The notes: a model not told the origin generated them from the sequence alone. Counted from the first letter of the stretch, positions 43,945-56,938 are shown. The stretch: DNA of 64,000 nucleotides from Kitagawia praeruptora (GCA_037693485.1 CM075346.1:12677501-12741500), one strand, 5' to 3'. A program made the numbers and translations.

Positions 43945-44515
43945 AATTAGACATGTAATTAGTAGAACACCTAGTAGAACATATGTAATTAGTAGAACAC
44001 ATGTAACTAGTAGTATACCTAGAACACCTAGCAGAACATATGTAATTAGTAGAACACTTGTAATTAGTAGAACACTTAGTAGAACACCTATTAGAACACA
44101 TGTAATTAGTAGAACACCTAATTTAATTAGTAGAATACTTGTTAGAAATATAATTTTATTATTAAAAAAATTAATTATATTAAATCTTGTTAAAAAATTA
44201 ATTGAAGAATAAATTTTATTCTAAAAATTATCGTGACATATTTAATATAATTTTGATTGAATATATATAGAACATCTAATCGAACACCTACTAGAACACG
44301 TGTAATTAGTAGAATACCTAGAACACTTAGTAGAACACCTAGTAGAACACATGTAATTACATGTAATTAGTAGAGCACCTAATTAGTATAACACCTAGTA
44401 AAACACATGTAATTAGTAGAACACACGAAATTAGTAGAACACCTAGTAGAACACATGTAATTAGTAGAATACCTAGTAAGAACACCTAATGTAATTAGTA
44501 GAATACCTGTTAGAA
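43945..44515. repeat. TAATTAGTAGAACAC tandem array in unit B
   Basis: Many degenerate copies of ACATGTAATTAGTAGAACAC and CCTAGTAGAACA, in two blocks separated by AT-rich DNA that is itself repeated (AATAAATTTTATTCTAAAAAT at 44206 and 44577). Confidence 0.85.
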
Positions 44516-45187
44516 TTATAATTTTATTATTTAAAAAATTTAATTATATTAAATCTTGTTAAAAAAAATAATTCAAGAATAAATTTTATTCTAAAAATAA
44601 TCGTGGCATATTTTATATAATTTTGATTGAATATCTAGAACATCTAATCGAACACCTACTCGAATATATTTTTAGCTAAAGATTGACAACACCTAGTAGA
44701 ATGCCTAATAGAAATCTAATTTTATTATTTAACAATTTTAATTATACACTGAATCTTATTTTAAAATAATTCATAGAACACTTAACAGAACACTTATGAG
44801 AAAACTTATAAAATCTTATTAAGTGTTTCGATAAATAAAATTAAATTTTTTATTATTTCATTAAGTGTTTTTAGTAATTTCTAAAAATTATTTGCATGTA
44901 GAAAGATAATTTTTCTTATAAATTCACTAACATTTATTCAGAATCTATTAGATTTTATTTGACATTTTAAATACTATTTAAATTTACAAATGTTCTACTA
45001 GGTGTTTTAATAAGGATTCTCTAAGATGTTCTACTCTATATAAAAAGTGTTTAAGTATGCAATATCGTATTAAGTGTTTCTATAAATAAAATTAAGCATT
45101 TTATAAATAGTGTTCTAATAAGTGTTCTAGTTGTAATTAATATTCTACTAGGTGTTCTATTATATATTTAAATATTCCAATAAATAA

Positions 45188-45192
45188 TAGGA

Positions 45193-45243
<51 letters not shown>

Positions 45244-45265
45244 GATTATTATTATTATGATTATA
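45188..45265. repeat. (ATT)n microsatellite
   Basis: About 18 ATT units followed by ATTATG variants. Confidence 0.95.
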
Positions 45266-46834
45266 TAATAAAATAAACTACATTGAATCTTACCTTAATA
45301 ATTTATAAAACACTTATGACTTATGAGAATCTTACTAATTTTATATAATCTTACTAATATTTTGTTATTATATAATCTTACTTATAGAACACTTAACAGA
45401 ACACGATTGTTTTCAAATTAACACGATTGTTTTCTTGTCGTATTTTTAATAAATTATATTGAATCATATTTTTAATCATATTTCTACTAGGTATTTAAGA
45501 ATTCTCTAAATAACACGATTGTTTTCTTGTCGTAGCAGTGGTAATAGAATTAGACAGTAGCTATCTTTAGTGTATCAATCACATTTAAGTTTTTTTATAT
45601 GTGTTGATTCTATAATAGGTAATAGAATATACATTCCGAACTTATTACTTACCAAAACTATTCAGGATCTTAGATTATATCTTTATTATGTAAATCAACG
45701 ATGGATGTAGTGGTCTCTTAGTTTCTTGGCTAAATGAGTTTTCTCAAGAACCTTACTCATATAGGCCTACGCTCAAGGGAGAACCTTCTTATCTGAGAGA
45801 ACCAGGAGACCATGTTGTTAGCCATTGATTTCAATATAATCCAAAGGCTTAGATTTCACACATTATATAACGATTTTATTCCTTTTTTACACTAAAAGGA
45901 CAATTTGGGAATTATGAAATACAAAACATAATTTTATATACATGCACAATCTGTCACGTTTCCATTTCCATAATTAGATCATTGATGCAATTAATTAAAA
46001 TTTTCTTACGCTATCCAATTATCAAGTCAAATCATAGAAAGTTGTTTCATTAGTAAATCAACGTTAATGGATTTAAAATTGTAATCAATTGATAGGTTTG
46101 ATTATGGCAACATATCAAACATTTTCAATTTGAATTTTGTACTACAATTCAATCTTTAACGGAAATATTTATACAAAAATATTTTATTATTTATATTTCT
46201 TGAAATTTTTTTTTTTTTAGTAAATGTGAACTAATAACTTATTAAAAATATTTTATGAATTTTTTCTTTACAAAATTTCTAAAAGAACAAATATCAGAAT
46301 ACTAAAAGGAATCTCAATCTATTGTAATTAAAACAGTCTAAATATCAAGGTTCTAATATTTTTCTGGAATCACTCGCTGATACGAGAATATGAATTTGTA
46401 ACGTAACAAATAATATGTTGAAGTTTAATGTTATTTTCGGAAACAAAGTAAATATGTAACGTGATATTAAAGAATCTTGTTTATTTATTTAAATGTCCTA
46501 TCACTAAATGCCGATAGATATGCAGATAATCGTTTTAAACTCTCTATTCTCTTTCATTGTAATATACTAATATAGTGCAGATAATGAAACACTGTGCAAA
46601 TCTTTAAAGAATCTTTAAAGAACACATGCTAGAATCCCGGATATAATTCATAAATATTCTTTCCATCAAGCAAAAAATCAAAGTACATTCATACGACGGC
46701 ACATTTTTTATAAACTCTTTTTTAATATATATAATTATATTATTAATTTTTTTAATATTTATATATTATTAATTTACATATCAAATTGTTGTTAAAAAAT
46801 TAATATATATGTAAAAGGTTTTACTCGTTCAATT

Positions 46835-47100
46835 TAATATTTTTGCTCTATTTTGAATTTAATATCTATGCTCTATCTTGAATTCTTAAAATTTGATTTG
46901 AACAATTTTATAGCCCACATGAAATTAGCAAAATAATCTTGAATTTAGTGATAGCTTAACAATTACTTTACAATTTAAACTACGCAGAAGCAAAAGAGAG
47001 AAGAAATTGACCACTTTTTACGTTGAAAATTCTATTCGATGTATGAAATCTACTTTTGTTTCGTTTTAATTATCGAAATACCCTTCTTATTATTTGAAAA
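46835..47100 (+). repeat. Dispersed repeat copy 1
   Basis: Related by eye to 55738-55990: shared CTTGAATTCTTAAAATTT, CCCA.GT.AAATTA, AAACTACG.AGAA, and GAGAAGAAATTGA segments in the same order and orientation. Confidence 0.75.
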
Positions 47101-47189
47101 TAGTTCTACTAATAAACAAATACAGTTTTAATAATAAATAAGAACCGTTAGATCATAAAATAAATATTATTTATAATTAAAAATGTTAT

Positions 47190-50100
47190 GTAATACACCA
47201 AGATTCTCTTAGGTGTTTTGTTCATTATTTTAAAATTACAACATTTATAGATATTTAAATTTAAATTCTACTAAAAGATTTTATTGGTATAAGTTTCAGT
47301 ATAATTATGTACAAGTAGAGCACTATAAATAATTTATCTAACATTTAAGAAATTTTAAATAATATTTTTCCAAATCAAAATTCAATTTTTATACCATGTT
47401 TTTGAAAATAATTCTCGAATAAATCTCAAAAAGATAATAAAATAAAATAAATTGATATATTTATTTGAAATACGTAAGAGAATCTTGGTACATTTTATAA
47501 TATTTTCTACATGTAACTTAATTTTAAAACAAATGTATAAATTTTCTTTCGAAAAAATAAGTATATAATAATAATATTTACAACACCAAGATTCTCTTAG
47601 ATGTTTTTTTGTTTTATTTAGAATTCATTGATTGGGAACACGTAAAAAAATCTTGGTGTATTACATAATATATTTATATGTAACTTAAATTTTAAAAAAA
47701 TTGCGTAATTATTTTTTAAAAAAAAATATATATAGAACTATTATGTACTTCTGAGATATTATGTACTTCTGTTATATATTTTAAAAATATATATATTTAT
47801 ACGTAATGTTTATTTTTTTTAAAAAAAAAGTATATAAAAATATTATGTAATACACAAGATTCTCTTAGGTATTTTGTTAATTATTTTAAAATTGTAATAT
47901 AATTTAATTAGATATTTACATTTTGATTAAACTAAATATTTTATTAGTATAAAATAAGTTTCGATATAAATGTACAAGTAGAGCACCATAAATAATTTAT
48001 CCAACAATTAATAAAATTTAAATAATTATTTTTAAAATTAAAATTCAATTTTTATAGCATGTCTTTTAAAATAATTCTCGAAGAAATCTCAAAAGATAAT
48101 AAAAGTAAATCAACTGATATATTGATTTGAAATACGTAATAGAATCTTGGTGCATTTTTATAATATTTCTTCATTTAGCTAAAATTTAAAAGAAATGTAT
48201 AAATTTTCTTTTGAAAAAAAAGTATATAGAAATATTATTTAATACACCAAGATTCTCTTAGGTGTTTTTTTAGTTTTATTTAGACTTTATTGATTGGGAA
48301 CACGTAAACGAATCTCGGTGTATTACATAATATTTTTATATGTAACTTAAATTTATAAAAATTGCTTAATTATTTTAAAAAATATATATAGAACTATTAG
48401 GTAATGCCGAGATTCTCTTAGGTGTTTTGTTAATTATTTGAAATCATAATACTACTTTATCAAATTTTTTTATGTAACTTAATTTTAAAAAAAATGTTTA
48501 TTTTTTAAGAAAATAATTATGTAATACACCAAGATTCTCTTTGGTATTTTGTTAATTATTTTAAAATTTTATTATAATTTTATTAGATATTAACATTTAG
48601 ATTCTACTAAATATTTTATTAGTATAAAATAAGTTTCAATATAGTTATGTACAAGTAGAGCACTATAAATAATTTATCCAATATTTAAAAAAATTTAAAT
48701 AATAATTTTCCAAATTGAAATTCAATTTTTATAGCATCCCTTTTAAAATACTTCTCGAAGGAATCTCAAAAAGATAATAAAAGTAAATCAATTGATATAT
48801 TGATTTGAAACACGTAAAAGAATCTTCGTGCATTTTTATAATATTTCTACATGTAGCTTAATTTTAAAATAAATGTAAAAAATTTCAATTGAAAAAAAGT
48901 ATATAAAAATATTATTTGATACACCAAGATTCTTTTAAAGATTTCTATTATCATAAATAAAGATTCTGTAAAAGATTTAATTGATAGTGAGTGAATTTTT
49001 TTTAACTTGTATACATTAGCTATAGTTTGAAACAAGCTCATGTACTCTACAACTATACTATATACGGAATACTCTATAGAACCTTTAAAAGAATATGGAC
49101 TACTTTATAGAACCGTTAAAAGAATCTTGTAAAAATAGTTTGTTTATGCAATTAAGTTACTTCATAATTAATATATTATATTTTAGAGAATTTTGTAAAA
49201 ATGATTTGTTCATACGAGTAATATATTTAAATAATTATTGTATTTTTACTAAAACAATTAAAAGAATCTATTAATTTTTTAAATTTATTTTATTTTATTT
49301 TTTTAGAGATTTTTTTAATTGTTTTAAAGAATGTAAAGTGTCCATTTATCACCGACCATTTTGAGATTCTAACACACGTGTATTAAAAATTTTCCTTCTA
49401 AAATGGTAGTTAATGTTAGTAATATCTTACTTACAAATGTTGCCATGTAAAACACATAAAAATTTAAATAAAAAACAAAAAATTTTGTATATTGTATTTA
49501 TTTTTGAAAAAACACAAAATTGTGTTTTTTTAAAAACATAAAATATTATTTTTGAAAATAATACCGAGATTCTCTTAAGTATTTTGGTAATTATTTAAAA
49601 TCATAACATTACTTTATCAAATATTTATATTAAGATTCTTTTAAATATTTTAATGATCTAAAATAAGTTTCGAATATAGTTATGGACAAGTACAACGTTA
49701 TAAATAATTCATGGAACATTTAAGAATATTTTTTCGAATTACAATTCAACATTTTTTATAGCTTGCCTTTTTTTTTTTTTAACAATTCTCAAAAAAATCT
49801 CAAAAGGATAATAAAAGGAAATAAATTGAAACATTTAGATGATAATTTTATATGTAACTTAATTTTAAAATAAATATTTGATTTTTTTCAAAGAAATATA
49901 TAAATAGATTATGTAATACACCAAGATTCTCTTAGGTGTTTTATTGCTACTAAATATTAGATATTTACATTTAAATTCTACTAAATATTTTATTGCTACA
50001 AAATAATTTTCGGCATAGTTATGTACAAGTAGAGCCCTATAAATAATTTATTCAACATTAAAGAAATTTTAAAATAATTCCATTTTTATAGCTTTTTTAA

Positions 50101-51230
50101 AACAATTCTCAATTAAATCTCAAAATGATAATAAAAGTAAATATATTGATTTGAAACACGTAAGAGAATTTTGGTGCATTTCATAATATTTCTACATGTA
50201 GCTTAATTTTAAAAGAAATGTATAAAATTTTATTTTGAAAAAATAAGTATATAAAAATGTTATTCAATACACCAAGATTCTCTTAGGCGTTTTTAGTTTT
50301 TAGTTTTTATTTTGATTTTAGTGATTGGGAACACGTAAAAGAATTTTGGTGTACTACATAATATTTTTATATGTAACTTAAATTGAAAAAAAGCTACATA
50401 ATTATCTAAAAAAATTATATAAAACTATTATATAATACCGAGATTTTCTTAGGTATTTTGTTAATTATTATTTGAAATCATACTATTATTTTATCAAACA
50501 TTTATATTAAGATTCATTTTAATATTTTATTGATCTAAATAAGTTTCGAATATAGTTGTGTACAAGTACAACATTATAAATAAATCATGGAACATTTAAT
50601 TTTTTTTTTTCGAATCATAATTTAAATTTTTTTATAGCTTGCATTTTAAAAAAATTCTCGAAGAAATCTCAAAAAGATAATAAAAGGGAATAAACTCATA
50701 CATTGAAACACGCAACTAGATCTTGGTATATTCGTTGATATTTTTATATGTACTTAATTTTAAAAGAAATGTTTATTTATTTTAAGAAAAGAAATATGTA
50801 AAAATATTATATAATATACCAAGATTCTATTAGGTATTTTGTTAATTATTTTAAAATTATAATATAATTTTATTAGATATTTGTATTTAGATTCTGCTAA
50901 ATATTTTATTAGTATAAAATAAGTTTCGAAATAGTTATGTACAAGTAGAGCACTATGAATAATTTATCCAAAATTTAAGAAAATTGAAATAATAATTTTC
51001 AAAATTAAAATTCAATTTTTATAACATACCTTTTAAAACAATTTTTGAAGGAATTTTATAAAGATAATAAAAGTAAATAAATTGATATATTGATTTGAAC
51101 ACGTAAGAAAATCTTGGCGTCTTTTATAATATTTCTACATGTAACTTAATTTTAAAAAACATCTATATTTTTTCTTTTAAAAAAATAAATAAATAAAAGT
51201 ATTATGTAATATTCTCTTAGGTGTACACAA
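47190..51230. repeat. Array of alternating inverted motifs in unit C
   Basis: The motif AATACACCAAGATTCTCTTA recurs about a dozen times (for example about 47196, 47580, 47855, 48240, 48525, 48920, 49915, 50265, 50815). Its inverse TAAGAGAATCTTGGTGTATT recurs about nine times between these (47470, 47645, 48130, 48305, 48815, 50160, 50335, 51105). The larger period is about 660 bases, with GTACAAGTAGAGCACTATAA in each unit. Confidence 0.85.
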
Positions 51231-51714
51231 TAACACTTGAGCTAATATAAATAACACACCGAAAATAAATTTATTAAAATTGTGTGAAACACTTAATCGA
51301 ATCTCTTCTAGTCTTACAAGTGACATAAGTATGTTATTTTAAATAATTTATATTTTTAAATGAAAACACTTAAAGAATATTGTCTAGTCGTAACAAAAAA
51401 AAATTCTTTACACAAATTAGTTATTTTAAATAATTTATATATTTTTCAATGAAACACTTAACAGAATCCAAGTAAAATATATATAAAAAAACTCTAAAAA
51501 AATATATTTTATATTCCTTTCTTTAGGAATATATATCAACCTAAACAAAACTTTTAAAATTACATCAATATAATTTAAATTTAAAAATAATAGAATCTCA
51601 TCTAGTTGTAAAAATAATTTGGAATTCAGTGTATGATTACAGATATCTTGTAGCATGTTGTGGCTTTTTACGGAAATGATTCCTGTTTGCAGAGTTCCAT
51701 AAGATGTAGCTTTG

Positions 51715-51905
51715 TTGATCTCTGTAGCTAGCTTCATGATTTATTTGTTGATTCATTTTATGCATCTTTCTGATTTATTTGTTGATTCATTTTATGCATT
51801 TTGGTATTTGTTATCATCATCTTCCTGATTTATTTGTTTTTTTGAATAAAGAACCTGATTTATTTGTTGATTCATTTTATGCATTTGATATTTGTTATCA
51901 TCATC
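51715..51905. repeat. Short direct repeats CTGATTTATTTGTTGATTCA
   Basis: Three to four copies of CTGATTTATTTGTTGATTCA with TTTATGCAT, plus a repeated TATTTGTTATCATCATC. Confidence 0.85.
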
Positions 51906-51959
51906 TAAAAACATATATGACTTAACATATGTTTTTAAAGATCTCACTTTATCAAAGTG

Positions 51960-52240
51960 CTTTTAAAGTTTTTAATTTATTAAATATTCCGTTAGGTGTT
52001 TTTGTTAATTTATTAAAGATTTCGTTAAGTATTTTTTATTATTTTATTAAAGATTCTGTTAAATATTTTCATTTAATTTATTAAAGATTCTGTTAAGTGT
52101 TTTTGTTAATTTATTAAAGATTTCATTAAATATTTTTATTAACTTATCAAAAATTACGTTAAATGTTTTTATAAATTTATTAAAGATTCTTTTAAGTATT
52201 TTTGTTATTTTATTAAAGAATTCGTTAAGTGTTAACAAAT
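51960..52240. repeat. About 33-bp tandem repeat, eight units
   Basis: Units of the form GTTAATTTATTAAAGATTC plus TGTTAAGTGTTTTT, eight in a row. The only ORF across it is a product of the repeat. Confidence 0.88.
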
Positions 52241-52779
52241 AAATTACCATACTAGTATTTTGCTAATGGATGCAATCTTCATAAAAATAAAAAAATTCTA
52301 TTCAACTCAGCTCCATCCATTAACCATCTCCTCGTAAAAGTTGTAGAGTTAAAAAACCAACTAAAGTCCCCAATTAACTCACCACACTTGAATATTGCTG
52401 TTTTCATGAAGTTTTTAACAAGCAAATCCTACTAAAATTAACACAAATGAAGTGTCAAGAACAAAAATTTTAAAAATTTACGAAAAAATAAATATTTAAA
52501 ATCTAAGAAAGAATAAAGATTTTATGAACTTTTTAAAATTCAAATTGCATCCGACAAAATCAAAATATTCATTTTGGATGAATGTGAAAATTTTTTACAT
52601 TATTCAATTTTGTATTTTACATATAGTATTCAGATTTTTTTAAATGTTCTTTTATAAATGTTTTTTTCTAAATTTATTTTTGCATTTATGAGATTCTTTA
52701 AAGTGTTCAAATGGCAAAATGTATAAATCACCAAAATATGTAGAAAAGAGAATACATTTTTCAAAGGAATATCTCTAAA

Positions 52780-53600
52780 AAACAAGCTTCAAGGAAACAA
52801 AGGGGAGTAGACAACTACACTACAGAACCTCTGCAAAGCCCCTACACACTATCAACTCCAACCCATACCCTTCACACCACCTCAAGGCAAATAAAATCTC
52901 TGATATAAAAGCAATAGTCCTGTAATTAACTTGTGAAATGTACATAAAATCCTAAAATTAAGAAGAATGCAAACAAAACACCAAATGAATCACTAGTTGT
53001 GCACGTCCAAATGAAGGAGACCTGGATATATTCATTAAAGTCCTCAATTGATACTTTGTATCTCCAACAAGCAGCACACTCTAAGTACGAGATAGTTGCA
53101 TTAGGGAAAAGACAAAAGCAGGGTTATGCACCCACAAGATTGCACACCAAGAGAGCTTTATAAACTCAAACTCCCTTCATAAGCAAAACCCTCTAATATA
53201 CATACCACAAAGTTTTTAATGTGCTTTGTTTAATTATGTAAAACTTGTAAATGGAGTAAAAGCTCCTTGCCTCCTTGCCGCTCTATATAGTCATGCTCTT
53301 GATCATCACTACCGATAATCCAATAACCAACCGCACTAGATGTGTTATAAGGATGTGCTCCAAACCTTTAAACAAAAAAAGCACACAGCTCCATTAGGTA
53401 GTAAAATCATCGACCATTTTATAACATCCAATCCCATTTTATGGGAAAAACATAAACGAGGATTAGCAAGCCAAAACAAATATAACACCCACATAAACAT
53501 AGTTGCAAGAAAACCTCCAAGAATACGAGATTCAAAAATATTGGTTATCACCAGGTCCAGGTCCGTGTAGACAACTCATAACAAAATTAACGGAGCATGA
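52780..53600. other. Less AT-rich island in unit C, origin unknown
   Basis: The composition is more balanced than the surroundings (for example CCAACCCATACCCTTCACACC). Small ORFs exist on both strands but none is recognised. It could be captured host sequence. Confidence 0.4.
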
Positions 53601-54399
53601 AACATTTTCAGAAAATGTTCCATGATCTATACAAAAGATACACCCTATTGATCGCAAGGAATAAGGTTAAGAACGATCTCATAAACATCTCATAAAAAAA
53701 GCTAGCTTAAGAAAATATCCACCTAATTCATTGCAAAGATATTTACAGAACACCTTAGAGAATTGTAGAAGATTGTAAAAACATGGATAAATACAAAAAC
53801 CTTACAGAATTGTTAATGTAAAATCTCCAGTCTACATAATAGAACATCATCATCAGTTTACAGAATTATTTATAAAAACATAAAAACATAGAACACTTAA
53901 AAGAATCCTTTGTTTGTTATTAGGGGAAAATTATGAATTTGTTAGAAAACATATAAGAATTAGTTTTAGAACACAATGAATTATACATCTGAACCATTAT
54001 AAGAAATTACAGCTTCTTACTCATTCATGATTGCAGCGTTATCCTCCATTTTTCCTTTCTGATATTTCTTCAAGCTGTTAGAATATACAGGTTTATAACG
54101 TGTAGAATATATTAAAATTGGGTTTCCATGATGAATGCTGATTTGAAGAATCATTTCCTTATTGGAACAGATCAAAAATTTTGTCAATCAGAAATTGATG
54201 AATACGTTTCCATGATTACAAGATTCTGTAAATTATTTTGTCTAATTAAAGCAAATTATTTGTCCTCAAATTTCATTACAATCACAAAATTGCCATTGGA
54301 ATTTCTGATTTATAATTATTAATATTTGATAATAATCTATGGTGTTAGATTGGGTCTCCTGGTTCTCTAGATAGGGAGGTTCTCCCTTGAACCCTACTC

Positions 54400-54422
54400 T
54401 ATATATATATATATATATATAT
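54400..54422. repeat. (TA)n between units C and D
   Basis: A 23-base TA run at the right end of unit C. Confidence 0.95.
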
Positions 54423-54794
54423 CCGATCTATGGCATGCGCATGCCATAGATCCACTATTCAACATACGGTTTTATAACCGTTGGATGGTTGATCCAACAG
54501 TACTAATTTAAAAAAAAAATGTATCGTACTGCAGAAACTTTCTACGGTACGGAGAAATTACAAAAAAGTCCTTACTGTTGACGTACCGCAGAAAGTTTCT
54601 CCGGTACGGTGAACAGTAGATTTTTGGTGTGAAAACAGGGGGCAATTTGGTAATTTCTCAGTACCGCAGAAAGTTTCTGCGGTACGGTGTTAATTTTTTT
54701 TAAAGCACAGCTGTTGGATGGTTGATCCAACGGCTTAGAAGCCGTATGTTACATAACACGTCCCTAGCATACGTTTGCCAAGGACCGGGAGCCA
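54423..54794. mobile_element. Foldback unit D (372 bp)
   Basis: CATACGGTTTTATAACCGTT plus GGATGGTTGATCCAACAG at the left pairs with CTGTTGGATGGTTGATCCAA plus CGGC..GCCGTATG at the right. The interior holds three copies of GTACCGCAGAAAGTTTCT in both orientations. It is flanked by (TA)n. Confidence 0.8.
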
Positions 54795-54806
54795 TATATA
54801 TATATA
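54795..54806. repeat. (TA)6 between units D and E
   Basis: A short TA run. Confidence 0.9.
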
Positions 54807-55162
54807 CAGGGTCTTGTTCTAATAGAAACTAACTTAGAATAAAAACTAGAAACTAAACCTAAATTAAATATTTCAAGCTAATCTAATGACCAAACTAGGG
54901 GTACCCCAATACAAAAAACGTATAAAATTATTGGCTCTATTCAACAAATAAATAAAAAAAGTTACTGTCCATGTGATGACGTGGCAGTGACGTTAGCACG
55001 TGAACAGTAACTTTTTTTTTATTTTTTTGTTGAATAGAGCCAAGAATTTTATAAGTTTTTTGTGAAGGTGCCCCTAGCGGGGCCATTAAAATAAATGAAA
55101 TATAATTTATTTAGTGTAGGTTTCTAGTTTCTATTCTAAGGTTGGTTTATATTTGAACGCTA

Positions 55163-55164
<2 letters not shown>
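54807..55164. mobile_element. Foldback unit E (about 358 bp)
   Basis: The left arm ACTTAGAATAAAAACTAGAA pairs with the inverse of TTCTAGTTTCTATTCTAAGG... type sequence at the right. The inner arms ACCCCAATACAAAAAACG and GGCTCTATTCAACAAATAAA pair with their inverses. The centre holds ATGATGACGTGGCAGTGACG. The right side carries GGTGCCCCTAGCGGGGCCAT, the module also found in units A and F. Confidence 0.82.

Positions 55165-55194
<30 letters not shown>
55165..55194. repeat. (TA)15 between units E and F
   Basis: A 30-base TA run. Confidence 0.95.
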
Positions 55195-55196
<2 letters not shown>

Positions 55197-55692
55197 GTTA
55201 GGCGAACACCCTTAAAAATAGAACGAGAGAACACGAATAAACGAATAAACGAAATTACACGAACACGAAGGTACACGAACCTTAAATGGATATGGATATG
55301 GGTTTACCCTTTCGATACACGAACACGAATGTACACGACACGAAAGTACACGGAACGACCCGAATTGCCAGGTCTAATCTAACCATTGAATCTATTAGAA
55401 CTATTGGCCCCGCCAAGGGCACCCAATACAAAAAAGTCTTATAATTCTACCCTCTATCCATTCACTAAAAGAATATAATTTTTTTAAAAATAATAATAAT
55501 AATGATGTCTTTGTGACGTCATAACAGGTTTAAAATTTTTTTTAATTTTTTTTTATGAATGGATAGAGGGTAGAATTATAAGACTTGTTTGTATTTGGTG
55601 CCCCTGGCGGGGCCATTAGATTTAATAGATTCAACGGCTAGATGATGTGTTCTCTCGTTCTCTTTTTAAGGGTGTTCTCTCAAGAACCTTGG

Positions 55693-55694
<2 letters not shown>
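55195..55694. mobile_element. Foldback unit F (500 bp)
   Basis: The left end GAACACCCTTAAAAATAGAA plus CGAGAGAACAC pairs with the right end GTGTTCTCTCGTTCTCTTTT plus TAAGGGTGTTC. The inner hairpin 55406-55614 runs from GGCCCCGCCAAGGGCACCCA to its inverse and has a GTGACGTCAT centre. About 140 bases of ACACGAACACGAA-type repeats (55235-55375) lie only in the left arm, so they are probably an insertion. Confidence 0.82.

Positions 55695-55726
<32 letters not shown>
55695..55726. repeat. (TA)n at the right of unit F
   Basis: A TA run of about 32 bases. Confidence 0.95.
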
Positions 55727-55733
<7 letters not shown>

Positions 55734-55737
55734 TAAT

Positions 55738-55990
55738 TTGACACGTTTAGTTTAATATTTGTGTTTTATCTTGAATTCTTAAAATTTTATTTGGACGATT
55801 TTACAACCCACGTCAAATTAACAAAATAATGTTTAATTAAGTGATGATTTAACAATTATTTTCCAATTAAAACTACGTAGAAACAAAAAGAGAAGAAATT
55901 GAGGATTTTTTACATTCAAAATTCTATTCAATTTATGTAATCTACTTATATTTCGTTTTGATTATCAAAATAACATTCTTATAATTTGAA
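55738..55990 (+). repeat. Dispersed repeat copy 2
   Basis: Related to 46835-47100, same order of shared blocks. No coding potential. Confidence 0.75.
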
Positions 55991-56171
55991 GTTTTGTGTA
56001 AAACTTTAATAATCGGTATTTGGTCCTCACTACGACAAAGTAAATAAGAAGCGTTAGATTTTAAAATAAATTGATGAAAATCGTTGGATCTAACATGAAA
56101 AATATTTATATTTTAATATGTAAACTAAAAAGTGTATTAATAAAATTTGTATGTCAATTATTTAAATCATA

Positions 56172-56454
56172 CTCCCTCCGTCCATTTCATTTCTTTACAC
56201 TTTCTATTTTGGGCCGTCCATTCCATTTCTTTACATTACTAAAAATAGTAACTTTTAACAATAAAATACATTATTACATCCACTACTTCACTCCACCTTT
56301 TCAACCCTTTACACTATTACACCCACTACTTCACTTATTTTAATAATAAAATTACTATTACACCCACTACTTCATTTATTTTAACAATATTACATCCACT
56401 ATCTTGGTTTCTGTGCAAAAAGCAAACATAAATAATTCAAATAAACAGAGGGAG
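56172..56454. mobile_element. Stowaway MITE 1 (283 bp)
   Basis: Starts CTCCCTCCGTCCATTTCATT and ends CAGAGGGAG, with TA on both sides. The interior has repeated TTACACCCACTACTTCA. Confidence 0.88.
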
Positions 56455-56689
56455 TATATAGTTGGATTTTCTACATTGAATAGGATTATTAATGTAAGTC
56501 TTCTACATTGAATAGTATTAAGGTAAAATTTTGTAATCATATTTTCTTTTGAGATTCTGAGTATTTTCTTTTGAATAATAATTAATAAATTGTCACTAAA
56601 TTAAAGATAATTTTATTAGGTTCGTATGGACTGTAAGATCATCCAAATTTGATATCTATATCTTAAGATAGAGTCCCAATAGTAAATAA

Positions 56690-56938
56690 TCCCTCCTCCC
56701 ACCCATTTCTCTACATGCTTTCAGCATTGTTTGGCACACATTTTAAGGCGTATATAAAGTATAGTTCCATAACTTATTTTTAAAATTTCCGTTTTTTGAT
56801 TAAAAAATTAAATATTAAATTTTTATTCAAAAGAAAAAAAATTTAAAAATAAATTATGAAACTATATTTTATCGAAGCATTAAAATGTGTGTTGAGCCCT
56901 CTATCCCAAGGGTAAAGAAATCGCTGGGACTGAGGGAG
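56690..56938. mobile_element. Stowaway-like MITE 2
   Basis: The left end CCCTCCTCCCACCCATTTCT pairs with the right end GAAATCGCTGGGACTGAGGG. Inner arms CACACATTTTAAGGC and ATAGTTCCATAACTTATTTT pair with their inverses. TA follows the right end; the left TA is degenerate. Confidence 0.75.

Larger units (their letters stand above)
43588..45763. mobile_element. Foldback unit B (about 2.2 kb)
   Basis: The left arm GTTGCTCAAGAGAAAACT..CCAAGAAAC..CCATTGAT pairs with the right end (inverse GGTTCTTGAGAAAACTCAT..CCAAGAAAC..CCATCGTTGAT). There is no ORF. The interior is an AGTAGAACAC repeat array and an (ATT)n tract. The right end meets unit C at a short TATA. Confidence 0.7.
45764..54399. mobile_element. 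Foldback unit C (about 8.6 kb, no genes)
   Basis: The left end CTCAAGGGAGAACCTTCTTA with GAGAACCAGGAGACC pairs with the right end (inverse TTCAAGGGAGAACCTCCCTA with GAGAACCAGGAGACCC). A (TA)n tract follows the right end. The interior is over 75% AT by eye and is filled with repeats described separately. No ORF with recognised homology was found. Confidence 0.7.

Noticed and set aside
43817..44101. Cys/Ser/Asn-rich 94-codon frame on the minus strand
   Set aside because: It is the translation of the AGTAGAACAC tandem array, not a secreted peptide gene.
52059..52250. FNKI(T/I)K-type repetitive frame on the minus strand
   Set aside because: A product of the 33-bp tandem repeat.
53340..53570. 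76- and 68-codon frames on opposite strands in the unit C island
   Set aside because: No recognised homology and both strands equally open; kept only as part of the unknown island.
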